Part shown: piece by piece, positions 24,696 through 37,205 of the stretch | Layout of the letters: the number at the start of each line of letters is the position of its first letter | Numbering within the stretch: the first letter of the stretch is position 1 | From: Tulasnella sp. 424 | Taxonomy: Eukaryota > Basidiomycota > Agaricomycetes > Cantharellales > Tulasnellaceae | Length of the DNA: 64,000 nucleotides | Assembly (NCBI GenBank): GCA_019633425.1 | Contig: WSUB01000006.1 | Location: 186,001 to 250,000, forward strand | Direction: 5' to 3' | Notes under the pieces: model-generated | The model's database searches: none | What the model was told of the DNA's origin: nothing | The model's input: only the letters and a program-made list of their open reading frames with translations | Translations under genes and position numbers: made by a program

Positions 24696-26165
24696 TCATT
24701 CCATCTCCCATTCTTCGTCATCTTCATCATCCAGCTCAATAACAAGGCATGCCGGACTCGAGATCCTCAAAAACCTGAGGTGACTCGGCAACGAGCTATT
24801 ACTCCAACTCATCTGTCTAAAGCCTCCTGGATTCCGTAATTGGTATGGATTGCGAAGTTTTGAGTCGTTAAATGTCGGGGCGCTCTCTTCTGATACAGCA
24901 TGGTTCATGAGCTTGACGGCTTCTGCTTCTGCTTCGGCAACCTTGACTGCCTCTTGAGCGGTTGTGAGTTCCCTATATTGAAAGATCGCGCGCAAGGGGC
25001 ACAGAGAATGACGTAAAAATGCAGTCCAGCGGTGGGCGGCCGGCGCAAGAGTGAGCCAAGAGGAAAGTGGAGGAGACGGCAGCGGAGAAAATAATGAGTG
25101 AAAGGAAACGGCGCACCCATCCTTTGCCTTCACGAGTTGAAGTAACTTTAGTTTCTCCTCCTTTGTCTTAGCCTCATCTAGCTTGCCCATCAGGTCCTTC
25201 AATTCGGCCACACACATCTTGAGCCGTGCCTGAGCCATCTCCATCATCTCCTCTGGCTCCACAGCGGCTGGCGGTGAGTGCCGATCACGGGAGTCATCGA
25301 TTGACCAGGATAGCACAGAGGCCGAATATGACGCATCTGTGGAATGTGGGGAAGAGCCGGAAGACGGCGTAGACACGGATGGCTCCGGTGTTACTGATAA
25401 GCGGAGCGGGAGCTGAGCAACAGTGAAACGGGGACGATAGGAAGGCACAGCCTACCGATTTGACCCTCTTCAGGCTCCGAAGCTTACCCGCCTCGCATTA
25501 GTCGAGTTTCGGTTGAGAGTAGCGATTGACTTACCTTCCATGTCGCTCGAACATTGCGTTGGCGGCACTTCCGCGGGTGCAGTTTCTTCCTTCTTGGCTT
25601 TCTTTGATTTCTTGTTCTTTCGGTTCTTTTTCTTCTTCGACTTCACAGGGGCAGGTTGCTGTTCGTCGTCTGAGTTGAAACCCCATTCGAAACCGACGTC
25701 GGGCGGAAATGTTGAGTAATCGGCCGGTCCATGGTGGCCGCTGGGGTCTCCAGGTGTACCTAGCCTATACTTGGAGTGAGGGTGTTCAGGATGGGAAGAC
25801 GAACCGAAAGACGAAGGAACGCTGAATGGGAAGAAAGACGGATCGATGACCATCGGAGCCATTGTCGGATGAACAGGCAAGGACATCGGAGGTGGGTTGA
25901 AACCCATATGTATCGGAGGAGGACTGAAAGCCATGTGAGGAGCAAGTACGCCAGGGTTCATCATCGACCATGGTGAATCGAAGGGTGGATGCTGTGAATC
26001 TGGGAGCGAAAATGGTCGGTCGGTCAAAATCGCAATAACGCAACAACACAAAGGCTGCAGCGTACCGCCTTGTTGAGCAAGATATATCCTCTCTCTCTTA
26101 ATCATTAGTCGCTGGAGAGCCTCGTCTTCAGGGTTACGCTTGCGTTTCAGGGAGTTGGGACCCAT
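24696..26165 (-). CDS. Lys-rich coiled-coil protein, unknown
   Basis: Four exons (26165-26066, 25999-25488, 25412-25117, 24972-24696) join in phase to 394 aa. Seen directly: a basic N-terminus (SLKRKRNPED), a long Pro/Met/Phe-rich low-complexity stretch, a Lys-rich run at about residues 155-177 (SKKKKNRKNKKSKKAKK) that resembles a bipartite nuclear localisation signal, a predicted coiled coil around 258-302 (ELKDLMGKLDEAKTKEEKL), and a very acidic C-terminal tail (ELDDEDDEEWEME). No family is recognised. It faces the sorting nexin gene tail to tail (269 bp) and PWP2 head to head (269 bp). Nuclear location is inferred from composition only. Confidence 0.7.
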
Positions 26166-26434
26166 TGTCGATACCGGGTTGGGCCTGGAGGGGACTGAAT
26201 ACCGGGGCTCAGCATGGGGCCTATCTCCGTACGATATCGCCGCTCACGTTGATGATGTTCCATAGACATCCGCCAAAGAGAGCGATTGAGGACCTTGGAG
26301 GGATAGAACGGGTGTGAGAGGTGGAGGGAGACTAAAGGGAGAAGCCGAGCCGAAACGTCAAACGCTTAGCGCCGTTGCCCCTCTCACAAACACCGACAAA
26401 CTCAGTTTTCCTTGCAGTTTCAAGACCACCGGCA
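26166..26434. promoter_or_regulatory. Divergent promoter, coiled-coil gene / PWP2
   Basis: 269 bp between the start codons of two divergent genes. No canonical TATA box was found in a convincing position. The annotation rests on gene orientation. Confidence 0.35.
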
Positions 26435-29414
26435 ATGAAGTCCAACTACAAAGTAGGTGCGTTGGAAATGCGTCGCTCTTCCCTACGTTGAACTGAAAAT
26501 GGGCTCATTTACAGTTCTCAAATTTGTGCGGGACTGTCTACAGGCAGGGCAATATCGTCTTCACTCCCGACGGTAGCTCGGTCCTAAGTCCCGTGGGCAA
26601 TCGGGTCTCTGTTTTCGATCTAGTCAAGTGAGCTCTATCGTTGAAGGAATTGATTGAAAGATGTACTCACGTTAGACTTACCGTCGCAGCAACAAGTCTC
26701 GGACATTCCCCTTCGAGAATAGACACAACGTTGCAGCCCTTGCTCTCAGCCCCGACGCCAACGTTCTCGTCTCGGTAGATGAAGGTGAATCACCCTCTGG
26801 ATGACCTCAAATCTGCCCTTTACTGATATACCTCACCAGAGGGCCGAGCTCTGCTTGTTAACTTCAAGCGGGGCACCACTCTGCACCACTTCAACTTCAA
26901 AAAACCTGTCGAAGACATTCAGTTCTCACCGGATGGCAAGTGAGCGAACGTTTTCAACGTTATCCTTGGTTAAGTCTCTGATGTTTACTTGACTCAAGGT
27001 TCATTGCCGTGACGCATGGTCCACATGTCCAAGTTTGGAAAACGCCAAACCATCTTCTTAGGGAATTCGCCCCGTTCGTTCTTCACCGCACCTACACAGG
27101 ACATCACGACGACGTTCTAAGTATAAGATGGTCCGCAGACTCAAGGTGAGCTGCCGAGCTAGGCCCTTGCAAAGTAGCCATGACTCTGACCAGCGGCCGC
27201 AGGTTCTTCCTTACGACTTCACGAGACATGACTGCTCGACTGTACACCCTTGATCCACTGGAAGGATACCGACCGAAGACTTTCGCCGGACACAGGGACA
27301 TCATCATCCGCGCTTACTTTTCCTCTGACCATAAGACCGTGAGTGATTCACCACGAATTTGTGTTCAGGCTGCTGATAGTTCGTTCAGATCTATACAGTT
27401 AGCCGGGACGGTGCAGTCTTTGAATGGCGCCAGAAATCATCCGAACAATTACTAGAAGACGGCTCCGATGAAGAGATGGCTTCAGACTCCGAACCAACCG
27501 GTCCGGATGCGATCGCACTCACACGATGGGGTATCGCCAAACGACACTACTTCAACCAAGCCCACACCAAAGTCACCTCCTGCACATTCCACGCTCCCTC
27601 CAATCTTCTCGTCGTTGGTTTCTCCTCTGGAGTGTTCGGTCTTTGGGAGCTGCCAGACTTTACCAACATCCACACGCTTAGCATCTCCCAAGAACGGATC
27701 TCGTCGTGCGCGATATCGCCGTCGGGGGAGTGGTTGGCGTTCGGAGCAAAGAAGCTCGGACAACTTCTCGTGTGGGAGTGGCAGAGCGAGAGCTACGTCC
27801 TGAAGCAGCAGGGTCACTACTTCGACACGAACACGCTCAGCTACTCTGCTGATGGGCAAAACGTCGCAACGGGAGGAGACGACGGCAAGGTCAAAGTGTG
27901 GAACACCACTTCCGGATTCTGCTTCGTCACCTTTTCCGACCACACCGCTGCGGTATCGACCGTGGAGTTTGCGAAACAAGGGCAGGTTCTCTTCAGCGCG
28001 TCGTTGGACGGGACCGTACGTGGCTACGACTTGATCCGGTACCGCAACTTCCGGACCTTCACCTCGCCTACACCAGTACAATTCTCCGCACTGGCAGTGG
28101 ATCCCTCCGGAGAAGTAGTGGCTGCGGGATCCACGGACAGCTTTGAGGTGTTCATGTGGAGCGTCCAGACCGGCAAGCTCCTCGACGTCCTTACAGGACA
28201 CGAAGCGCCGATCAGCTGCCTCGCCTTCTCACCGACCGGGAACATCCTTGTCAGCGGGTCATGGGACGAGTCGGTCAGGCTCTGGAGCGTGTTTGGCCGA
28301 TCTAGGCAGGTGGATCCGTTCATGCTCGGCTCGGAAGTCCTCGCCGTCGCGTTTCGACCAGACGGAGGGGAGATCGCCGTGTCGACGTTGAACGGGCAGA
28401 TCACATTTTGGGATACCGATAAGCACAAGCAGACGAGCCTCATCGAAGGGAGGAAGGACGTCTCTGGAGGGAGGAAGCAAGACGACAGGGTGACCGCCGC
28501 CAACAGCGCCAGCGGCAAAGCGTTCAACAGCTTGGCGTACACCGCCGACGGATCATGCCTGATTGGTGGTGGTAACAGCAAATACGTGGTGATCTACGAC
28601 GTCCGCGAAGGGGTTATGGTGAAGAAGTTCCAGGTCAGCGAAAACCTGTCCTTAGACGGTACGGAGGAGTACCTGGACTCTCGGAAGGTCGGAGAGGCGG
28701 ATATCGACGATCGTGGAGATGAGAGCGAGTTGGAGGATCGGTTGGACAAGACTTTACCCGGAGCGAGAAACGGCGACATGTCCAAACGCAAATACCGCCC
28801 CGAGGCTCGGACGAAATGCGTGCGGTTCTCGCCCACTGGACGAAGTTGGGCCGCAGCATCCACGGACGGCTTGCTCCTATTCTCCCTCGACGACGCCATC
28901 ACGTTCGACCCATTCGACCTGACGGTGGACCTCACACCTTCGTCCATTCTCGCGACCTTGCAACGGAAGGAGTACCTGAAAGCGCTGGTTATGGCCTTCC
29001 GGCTGAACGAAAAGCCCCTCATTCAGCGGGCATTCGAGTCGGTGCCACCTGGAGACATAACGCTGTTGGCGAGGGAGCTGCCCGTCGTTTACGTGTCGGC
29101 GATGCTCAAGTTCGTGGCGAGTCATATGGAGAACTCTGTGCACATGGAGTTTGATCTTCTTTGGGCGAGGGCGCTGTTATTGGCTCATGGGCGGTACCTG
29201 CGAGACCGGTCTACTGAATTTGCGAGCGTGTTCCGGGCGTTGCAGAGAGGGATATCGGATTTCCAGACGGCTATCGCCAAAACGTACGTTTTTTTGTTCA
29301 TATCATTGTTTAATTTACTTATAGCTGACAATCCTCTGCAGGTCCGACGAAAACACCTCAACGTTGACGTATCTGGTGGATCAGGGGAGGCTAGGCGCGG
29401 CCATGGAGGATTGA
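26435..29414 (+). CDS. PWP2: Periodic tryptophan protein 2 (U3 snoRNP, UTP-B)
   Basis: Eight exons (26435-26452, 26515-26627, 26690-26784, 26840-26939, 26999-27145, 27203-27338, 27389-29283, 29342-29414) give 858 aa, the normal length for Pwp2/Utp1. The N-terminus MKSNYKFSNLCGTVYRQGN is characteristic. Two propellers of WD40 repeats follow, with clear strands such as GDDGKVKVWNTTSG, SGSWDESVRLWSVFG and VSTLNGQITFWD, then the C-terminal Utp12-like helical domain (LQRKEYLKALVMAFRLNE). Pwp2 is a core subunit of the UTP-B complex that assembles the small-subunit processome on 5' ETS pre-rRNA in the nucleolus. An insert rich in acidic and basic residues (ESELEDRLDKTLPG) separates the last propeller blades. 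The first exon is only 18 nt. Confidence 0.96.
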
Positions 29415-29767
29415 CAACGTAGTTAGGTGTATTAATAGAACGGGAATACAGGGCAGTGTGATGAAAGCCAGTACCGACAAGGGTACTAGTGAATTCTACG
29501 AGTTGGATTCATACCACTGACGTCACCACTAAGGATCGGGGTGACGTGAGCGATGGGCCAAACAAACAACCTTTTACCATAAAGAGAAACGTCGCGACCT
29601 TGGACAATCCCTCAATTCTTTTCCTTCCACCATTCTCCCTTATTCCTTTGCATATCTCCTTTCTGTAAGGTCTTCAACGTCTACGCGCGTTGTTTCCTTT
29701 TTAGAGTCCATCTGCTCATCGCTCCCTATCCCATCCCCGTTCGGTTGGTAGACCCAGTGGTGTTGAC
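29415..29767. other. Intergenic spacer
   Basis: 353 bp between PWP2 and the next plus-strand gene. Contains the PWP2 3' region and the promoter of the F-box gene. The minus-strand open frame at 29640-29858 overlaps exon 1 of the F-box gene and is treated as a shadow. Confidence 0.4.
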
Positions 29768-31642
29768 ATGCATAACCACAACCAGCCTCGTCAACCAAAA
29801 TCATCACGTGGTCCTTCTCCCAGCAATTTCCCTCAAAATGGCCCACAGCGTATGTCATTGAGTTCGCTGCATCCTTCCCCCGTTACTGATGATCGCTCGC
29901 TTTCGATAACCCAGCGCTGGCCCAGCACACACTGCCTGGGCCAGTAACTCCCTCATTACCAGCCCCAAATGCTCAGCGGACCTCCGTCCAGCCTCCTCCT
30001 GTTCCTCGGAATCGGGTCATGCTGGGCAGCCAGCGTGAGTCTTGGACAGCTCCTTCCCCTTCCTGAGCCGAGTACTAACCCTGCATCTCTCAGAAGCACC
30101 ACAACTTACAAGCAGTAGCACCTTTCAAGGCGGTTACAGCGGCGCTTCAGGCAAGTCTATCTGATTCGCTCGAATCTTCCCGTCCTGAAACTCCTCACTC
30201 CGATCCCGTCCAGCCCCGCCCCCGCAAAATACAAACCCCAACAGCAGCACCCTCCCCAGGCCCCCAGTTCCTCCGCGACCTACTCACTTAGACTGGCTTC
30301 CATTAGAGCTTAAATTACGGGTGACGCTCTCCCTTTCCGTATCGTGCCGGCGGCGACTGAAGCATCCACCCTCCCTAGCTGATGGAGTTTTCGGATCCAA
30401 CAGACCTCATCACTCTCTGGGACCGCTCAGAGAGCTTTAAGCATGCGCTGAGAAGCCGACACGCGGTCAAGACCTGGAACCGTATGCGACGAGCGGCAGG
30501 GAAGGCTTTCAGGTCAACACGTCCAATTCCGCAAGAGTTTGAGGTCTTGAGGTATGCGCTGGAGGAGGGTTGTGAGGTATGTACACGCCCGTGGCCCGTT
30601 GATAAGCAATGTCTCTGACGATGGCCATGCAAGGTGTGTAATGCCCGAGAAGCCCCCCGCCAGTGGCACTGGGGTTCCCGGATTTGCGCCGGATGCCTTC
30701 CTTCCAAGTTAGTGAGCTATCCTCGGTGCTTTCAATGATTCTAAATAGTTTTTCTCGCAACCAACCTAATAGGGTGGTTACGAGGCGGCAGTTTCTTCAA
30801 GAACATGGTGGTCTTTTCAAGTCATTGCCCGGCGCAGTCAAGAAAATCCACTGGTTCAATCCTGGTAGGCGTTGGAATACATATGTTAGTACGGGCTCGT
30901 TGCTGATCGTTTCTCTAGCCGAAGTCCCCGGACTTGAATATACGCAAATCGCGGCGAACTCCCTCGACCCAGTGAATTTCGAGAACCCGGACGATGGAGC
31001 ATTTCGCGGCTGGGTCGATGCGGCGGTGAAAGCCGTTCACGATGTGATGAGAGCGAAGCCGAATGGCTCGCAGAGGTCGATTGCGACCGATGTTGAAGGG
31101 CTAATCTCTGGTGAACGGCAGTGGGCGGAAACCGTGAGTGGCGTCGGGTTCGTTGATGCGGAAATGGCTAGAAGATTGCTTACCGGGATGCGCGCGTAGA
31201 CGAGTGAGCTGCGATGGAGCCAGGAGGATAATCCTTGGGAGATCGAACGGTTAGGTCCGAAGCGGTCTCGACAGTGAGTGTCAATGACTGGACGCCTTGG
31301 AAACGCACGTTCATATTCAGGCCTCGTGGAATTTTAAGAATTGCGTCAATGCTCCTTGATATCCGAGAGTCCAAAATCCCGTACTTAAACGTCAGTCCTC
31401 CCCTCAACTAGCTCGAGGACCGCTTGAATTGTAACACCTCTCTCCAGATCGCTAAGCAGTGTGAAGAATGGCGGAAGACCCGAGACCCACTTGGCAATTA
31501 TGCGGAACGTCGCGAAGCATGGTCAGTCTATTTTGCAATTGAACTAGCCATGCCGATCGTACTGACTTTGGTGCGGGTTCCAAGGTTCTTGCGAGCTGTC
31601 GGTTCAATCTGGCCTGGAGTAGGTATGCAGGTGATGCTTTAG
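29768..31642 (+). CDS. F-box protein with four-Cys module, copy 1
   Basis: Twelve exons give 406 aa: 29768-29849, 29915-30034, 30094-30150, 30214-30320, 30379-30576, 30634-30707, 30773-30864, 30919-31133, 31200-31273, 31321-31390, 31448-31521, 31585-31642. The intron after 30150 starts GC (gcaagt). A Pro-rich N-terminus leads to an F-box-like segment at about residues 112-155 (LDWLPLELKLR...DLITLWDRSESFK). A C-x2-C-x15-C-x2-C module (Cys 187, 190, 206, 209) follows, with W-x-W-G between the pairs, probably binding zinc. The C-terminal IAKQCEEWRKTRDP motif is shared with the gene at 53517-56251, which has the same F-box and Cys module. By analogy a Skp1-binding adaptor; substrate unknown. I read through no frameshift, but the start exon is unconfirmed. 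Confidence 0.72.
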
Positions 31643-32280
31643 TGTAATGAGTGGAAGGAAATTGTTAGACCGAGGTGCGTCTAACCTCGGATAGCGTCCG
31701 CCGATAATAGGAACTGAGTCATTGGCCATAGAATGGAAGCGTAGAAAACGATGCGTTTACGAAATGCTACTCAAGAATCCAGATTCGACTACTCAAGAAG
31801 GACTCGGCGAATGCGCAAGGTAATGGAGCCTAACGATTGCGCGTGTACATGTCGCCTGGAGTGCAGAATTCCCGCCCCGTCCCCCTACTACGGTTCAGCA
31901 TTTCTTGATCTCACCCACTCTCGCATGTACTCCTTTTCCAAATAAACTCATTATACGCACTATTCGGGCATTATTCCGACTATCTTCGGACCGATTGGCC
32001 TCTTGAGATTTCTTTGACCGTTTCCAATCATTGCTACGATGATTCGAACGGACGGGCCCTATAAGGGCGTACTGAAGAGGGGAAAGAGAGAAATAGATCG
32101 AATAAAGTCGTGTGACAATGATATTTCCAAAGCTAAAATTAGTTCTGACAAATGGGATACAGCCAAGGATCATGCCGACGAATGAGGTTGGGGGGAAAGC
32201 TATTATAAGACTCAACCCAAGCCAATCGCGACAAAAACCAAACCGAGAGGGCGTAGTAGTAACTGCGACCACCCTATGCC
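31643..32280. other. Intergenic region before the repeat block
   Basis: No gene seen. Short open frames at 31751-31945 and 31895-32272 lack any recognised feature. The region ends where the first exon-like module of the tandem repeat family begins. Confidence 0.4.
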
Positions 32281-34960
32281 CTCGAGGTTGCGTGCGTGCT
32301 TAGTCTGCGTCCGGGATCACCACGAGGAGGTGCACGACTCCGACTTCGAGCCCCATAAAACCTAAGAAGCGAGGCCCACTTCAGGAGCATATACGTCAGT
32401 AATCCAAGTCCTAACAAGATGTTATATGTACTCACGATGAGGAGCCGACGCTTCCACAACCCTGCCGCTTTTACATAGCCTTGCTATGGGAGAGGGGGGA
32501 CCTGTCAGCTCGACGACGCGAGCTTACGGGTGCTGAGCCATGCGCAAGCGCGGGATAACCCAGACCCGAATGTCCGGCCTGCACCAAAGGGGGTTTACGA
32601 TCAGCTGCATGCCCAAAGCGAAGCTAAGGACCGATCGACGTACTCTCCACGGCGTTCCTTCCTACCCCGGAGAATTCTTGCCACTATCCCAAAAGCGTGT
32701 GTGAGGCCGAGTACGTTTTGATGGAACGAGTCTGAAGAGCCACACACCTCAGCGTTGCTTGAGCTAGACGGCTGGTTTGGAAGTATCAGTCCCATAAATC
32801 CTAGGAAGCGTCGCCCTTTGCAGAACCGAAAGGTTAGACTCTCGAGCCGCCGAGAGCAAGCTTGTCCGTATTCACCTGAGAGGTTCGAAGCTTCCCACAA
32901 ACCCCGCCGCATTTGCTGAAGCCAACAAACCACCTGGATTTGTGTGGGGGTGGTGCACGTCACAAAACGGACGAACCGGGAGACAGCCCAGCGCCAAAGC
33001 GCGAACCAGAATCTCGTATGTCCTGCCTATGGATGAACCATGAATTTCGAGTTAGTTGGTGTTTCACGTATGGATCTGGACCGGTCTGCTTACCCCTGAT
33101 GCGGCGAATTCCTTCCAACCCAAAACAGTATCTGGTGATAACGCGATGAGCCACACAAAGAGAAAGAGAAGGAAATGCGCACCAAAGACGAATAACCTGG
33201 AGGGAGGAGCACATAAAAGAACAGAGGGAAGTAATGAAATGATGCGAAGAGGAGAGACTCGCCACTTTCTTCGCGAAACAAGCTACGTGACCCCTCAACA
33301 CGATGGTTAACCCATTTCGAGAGAAAGCAGATATCACTCCCAACTTACCACTGAAAGAAACATGCAATGGACGGACGTGCAATGGACGGACGAGCAAGGT
33401 CCTTCTCGTTTAGCCTGCGTGCGTGCTTTGTCTGTGTCCGGGACCGCCACGAGGAGGCGCACGACTCCGACTTCGAGTCCCATAAAGTCCAGGAAGCGTC
33501 GCCCTCTCCAAAACGGCAAGTCAGACATCCGAGTCCCCGAGCATCAGCTGGCCCGTACTCACCTGCGGGCATTGAAGCTTCCCGCAAAACCGGCCGCATT
33601 TGCCGAGTGCAACGGAACCACTAGCTCCGTGTCGGGGGGGTGCACGTCACAGACGGACCACGGGGAAACAGCCAGGCGACGAAGCGCGAGTGGACTAGAA
33701 TTCAAGGTGCCTTACCTACGGATGGACCGGGAGTCTCAAGTCAGTTGGTGTTCGCGTCTGGATCTAGACGAGTAGCTTACCCACGATGCGGCGAAGTCCT
33801 TCCAACCCCACAACCATATCTGACACGGGGAGAACCCGTTGAGTCAGTGAGATCGAGCCATCGTGGGCAGTAAAAGAAATAAGCACCTAGGACTAATAAG
33901 GCGAAGAAGGGGCGCCTAAAAGAATTGGGATGTAATGAAATCATAAGAAGAGAAGAGACTCGCCACTTTCTTTGCGGACCAAGCGAGGCTGGCCTATCAG
34001 GACGATGATCAATGAAGACACAAGGATCACTTTCTACTCACCATGAGACAGACAGACAGCAAAAGAACGAAATCGTTTCGTGTCGTCTGAGACTGCTTGA
34101 TTGCTTCGTCGTTGTTTGGAACCGCCGCCGGGAGGCGCACGACTCCGACTTCGAGAAAACCAAGGAAGCGTCGCCCTCTGCAAAACGACACGTAAGACAT
34201 TCGAGTACCCCGAGCGCTAACCTACACATACTCGCCTGGGGGCATTGAAGCTTCCCGCGAAACCAGCCGCATTTACCGAAGGCAACAGAACCATTGGCTC
34301 GTGTGGGAGTCAGACACGTCACAGACGGAGCACCGGGAACAGCCAGGCGACAGAGCGCGAATGGACCAGAATCCCGTGTGTCCTTCCTATAGTTGGATTG
34401 GGAATCTCGAGTCAGTTGGTGTTTCACGAACGGATCTGGGCCGGTTAGCTTACCCCTGATGCGGCGAATTCCTTCCAACCCTAAAACCATATCTGACATG
34501 AAGAGAACACGGTAATTTAATCAGATCATGACGAGTGAGAGAGATAATCACCTTCAATGTCACTGGGGCGTACGACTTCGACTTCGAGCCCCATAAACCC
34601 AAGGAAGCGTCACTCCCTGTAAAACAACATCTCAGACTTCCACGCCGCCAGGCGCCATTTTTCCCGTACTCGCCTGGGGGCATTCAAGCTTCCCGAAAAC
34701 CTAGCCGCATTTACCGAAAGCAGCGCAAACCCATTGGGTCCGTGTGGTAGTCAGACACGCCACAGACGGAGCTTCGAGAAACAGCCAGGCGACGAAGCGC
34801 GAGTGGACCAGAATCTCGTGTGTCCTTCCTATGGGTAGGTCGGGAGTCTCGAGTCAGCTGGCTTTTCGTATCTGGATTTGGACCGGTCTGCTTACCCCCG
34901 ATGCGGCTAATTCCTTCCAACCCCAAAACAGCATCTGACGCGAGGGGACAGCGTTGAGTC
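32281..34960 (-). repeat. Tandem exon-like module array, block 1
   Basis: Reverse-oriented array of a repeat whose period is 0.45-0.69 kb. Three sub-segments recur in order on the minus strand: X (starts after cag, holds GGAAGGAATTCGCC, ends at a GTAAGC donor; copies near 33085, 33775, 34445 and 34890), Y (holds CGGGATTCTGGT, ends near GTGAGTACGG; near 32890-33040, 33560-33740, 34245-34420, 34680-34860) and Z (GACTCGAAGTCGGAGTCGTG; near 32291-32360, 33420-33490, 34110-34160, 34560-34600). Splice-like ends are kept in most copies. No protein family is recognised, and coding potential differs between copies. Confidence 0.75.
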
Positions 34961-35290
34961 ATTGAGCTTGTAACAAGTGAGAGAGATAAGCACTTTCAGT
35001 GTCACTGGAGCTTGAGCAGGTAATCGAAACAGCAACCTGGTTCGAGCGAGCGGGAACCGAAGAAGCAGTCAGGGGAAAACACGAGCAGAAGGACTCAACG
35101 GCCGGGGGTTCCTTTGACTGGCGCGTGCGTGAGCATTGCTGCACACGCAGTAGATCATGTAAACTGTTGAAGGTGGATCGGATAGGTTGATGGTTAAGGA
35201 AGACGAGGCCAGAGAGCCGCAGACTTCCCAAGGTTCTAAACGTCGGTCGCTGACGTCAGCGCAGGAGGGTTCGACGAGTTCCCACGCAAC
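34961..35290 (-). promoter_or_regulatory. Leader segment of repeat block 1
   Basis: Read on the minus strand, this segment matches 59430-59760 (plus) and more weakly 58160-57950 (minus). Shared features are CGTGGGAACTCGTCGAACC, a GCTGACGTCAGCGACCGA core, ACCTTGGGAAGTC and a C-rich stretch before the first X module. It always sits at the same end of a module array, so it behaves like a promoter or leader, although no transcription start can be seen. Confidence 0.45.
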
Positions 35291-37205
35291 GGCGCTTTCA
35301 CTGCACCCGCGCCACACCTACCTGGGTCTAAGGGACTCCCGGTGCGCCCCTCTTGACGATTGCGGTGTCCTGCATATCCAAACTACCTCAACGTTATGTC
35401 TCCCCGACCGCGATGTTCAAAACCGGCTGAGGACACTTGTTTCCACATCATTTGCTATATCTCAATGAGATAGTGCTGCAGCGGCTAACGCGATATCCTC
35501 GTTGGCTCGATCAAGGGGCGCTGCGAGCTGTAGAGAATGTCCCTACACATTGACGCCATTTCAGCGCTCTTGAATCCATATGCTTCACTGAGACGGTCCC
35601 CTTCCCTTTGCTCCTGATCGGTCGAAGGGCCCCAACCGGTGCAACGACCTCATTAGACCAAACCAACCCTTTTAGTTAAGTGCTTCTAATTGTGTTCTGC
35701 TCATACCGCGCTGTCTTCTCTTTTCGCGAGAACAGGGTTACTTCACATCTTCAACGCAGATGGTTTAAGCCCAAAATGGGCTCAGGTGGTCGTATCTTGC
35801 TGTTGGCACTGTCACTTTATGTTTTTTAATATTTCGGGGGTAGGAAGGAATTCTCCCCCCAAAGCCTACGTCCGTCAGCTCCAAATCACACGGGGACCCT
35901 TGCTAACCTTCAAAACCCCATTTTGACTCAGTAGAGAACAGGAGCCGAGTCGCTGCACGCTTCTGTGTGTGGCTGGTGATCTCCCATAACTCGTCCGTAC
36001 GACACGATTCACCCTCCCATTGCCAGGCTAAGTAAATGCGGCGCGGGCTGTGAGTGCTATGATCTCAATGTGAATACCCACCAACTACTCCTTCCTAATC
36101 TACCCGGTGATGTGTATTCTGCAGTGGTGGTTGGCGCTTCTTCGAATATCGGACTCCAAGTCGTGTACACCCTCGTGGTTGTCGCGGACTTGCACGAAGC
36201 ACGCAGACACCGCTTGGAATATTTCTCCTTTCGTCCATGAGCCATGATCCGTCTGCTTAGACGTTCATTTTAATCTTTGCTCCGTCATCAAACCCCTTTA
36301 GGCGTGGGGTCGACGTCTTAAAGGTCTCATTCCGCACTTCCTTCCCTATTTGCCGTATTCTATTCGCCAGATTAGTATAAAGTGAGCTTATGTCACTGCA
36401 GACAAATGGAACGAATCGAGATTAGAGGGCACAAAGAGCGTGACCTTATCCCAATAACTCCCTCCGCTTCTTCTTCTTCTCACAGATCTCCCCTGACTTG
36501 AAGAGCCTACTCCACGCGAATTGCGCTCTATGAGCGGACTGAGAAGTGTGGCCTCGTGTACTAAACTGATGCTTAACCAGCCTAAATGAAAGCACGCTGG
36601 GAGCACTGGTCAAGAAGCTCAAACGCAACGACTCCAAGATTAACAAAGGATATTTCTCTGAATTGCTCCCATAGAGCTCTCTACCTTGATTACGTAGCGC
36701 GCAGCATGAATGCTAATGAGGAAGGACGATAGTCGCCGGGGCGACGGTTTCTAGGAGCGGTGTGTGGCTTTATTTGTACGCATGGTTTTAGGGATCATGG
36801 GAAGTTCGATTTCCGGACCTCACTGCCCGCTCCCTTCCGCGCGCGCAGAGCGGTTCGGGGCATCGGCGACCGGATTGCACGATGGTGAGGTCCATCTTCG
36901 GCGGTCATTGCATTGAAATTCCCTCATTAGGAGCGGAGGCTTTGTGGTCTTCGAAAGGAAGACACGTAGCCCATTCCAGGCCAACATTCAGGGTTGTCAT
37001 TGTCTCCTCGATTTGTGATTCGCTCCTACCTCGTACACATGCTTAAAACGGCTGCCTGCGGCACCACTAGATTTGACTCAAAAGTCGCTGGCACCCCCAG
37101 CTCCCACGCACCGTTGCTGTGAAGCAATGCCCCGAAGAATAAAAGGTAACCCGTCGCGCGAGCCTCCGTTCCCCCTCAACACACTAACCCACTTGCACTG
37201 CAAAA
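35291..37205. repeat. Duplicated upstream region of SNF2-like copy 1
   Basis: Aligns along its length with 40660-42688, so about 1.9-2.0 kb of upstream DNA was copied with the SNF2-like gene. Minus-strand open frames at 36057-36245 and 36388-36606 have counterparts at 41532-41744 and 41821-42198 with similar peptides, but high nucleotide similarity makes this weak evidence of coding. A pyrimidine-rich stretch precedes the start codon at 37206 in both units. No known domain was found. Confidence 0.6.

Noticed and set aside
27482..28201. 239-codon minus-strand frame inside PWP2
   Set aside because: It is the antisense shadow of a long, well-conserved exon; composition is Arg/Gly-rich without a domain.
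32281..35290. CRISPR-like array
   Set aside because: Repeat units are 0.45-0.69 kb with internal splice-like borders, and the genome is eukaryotic.
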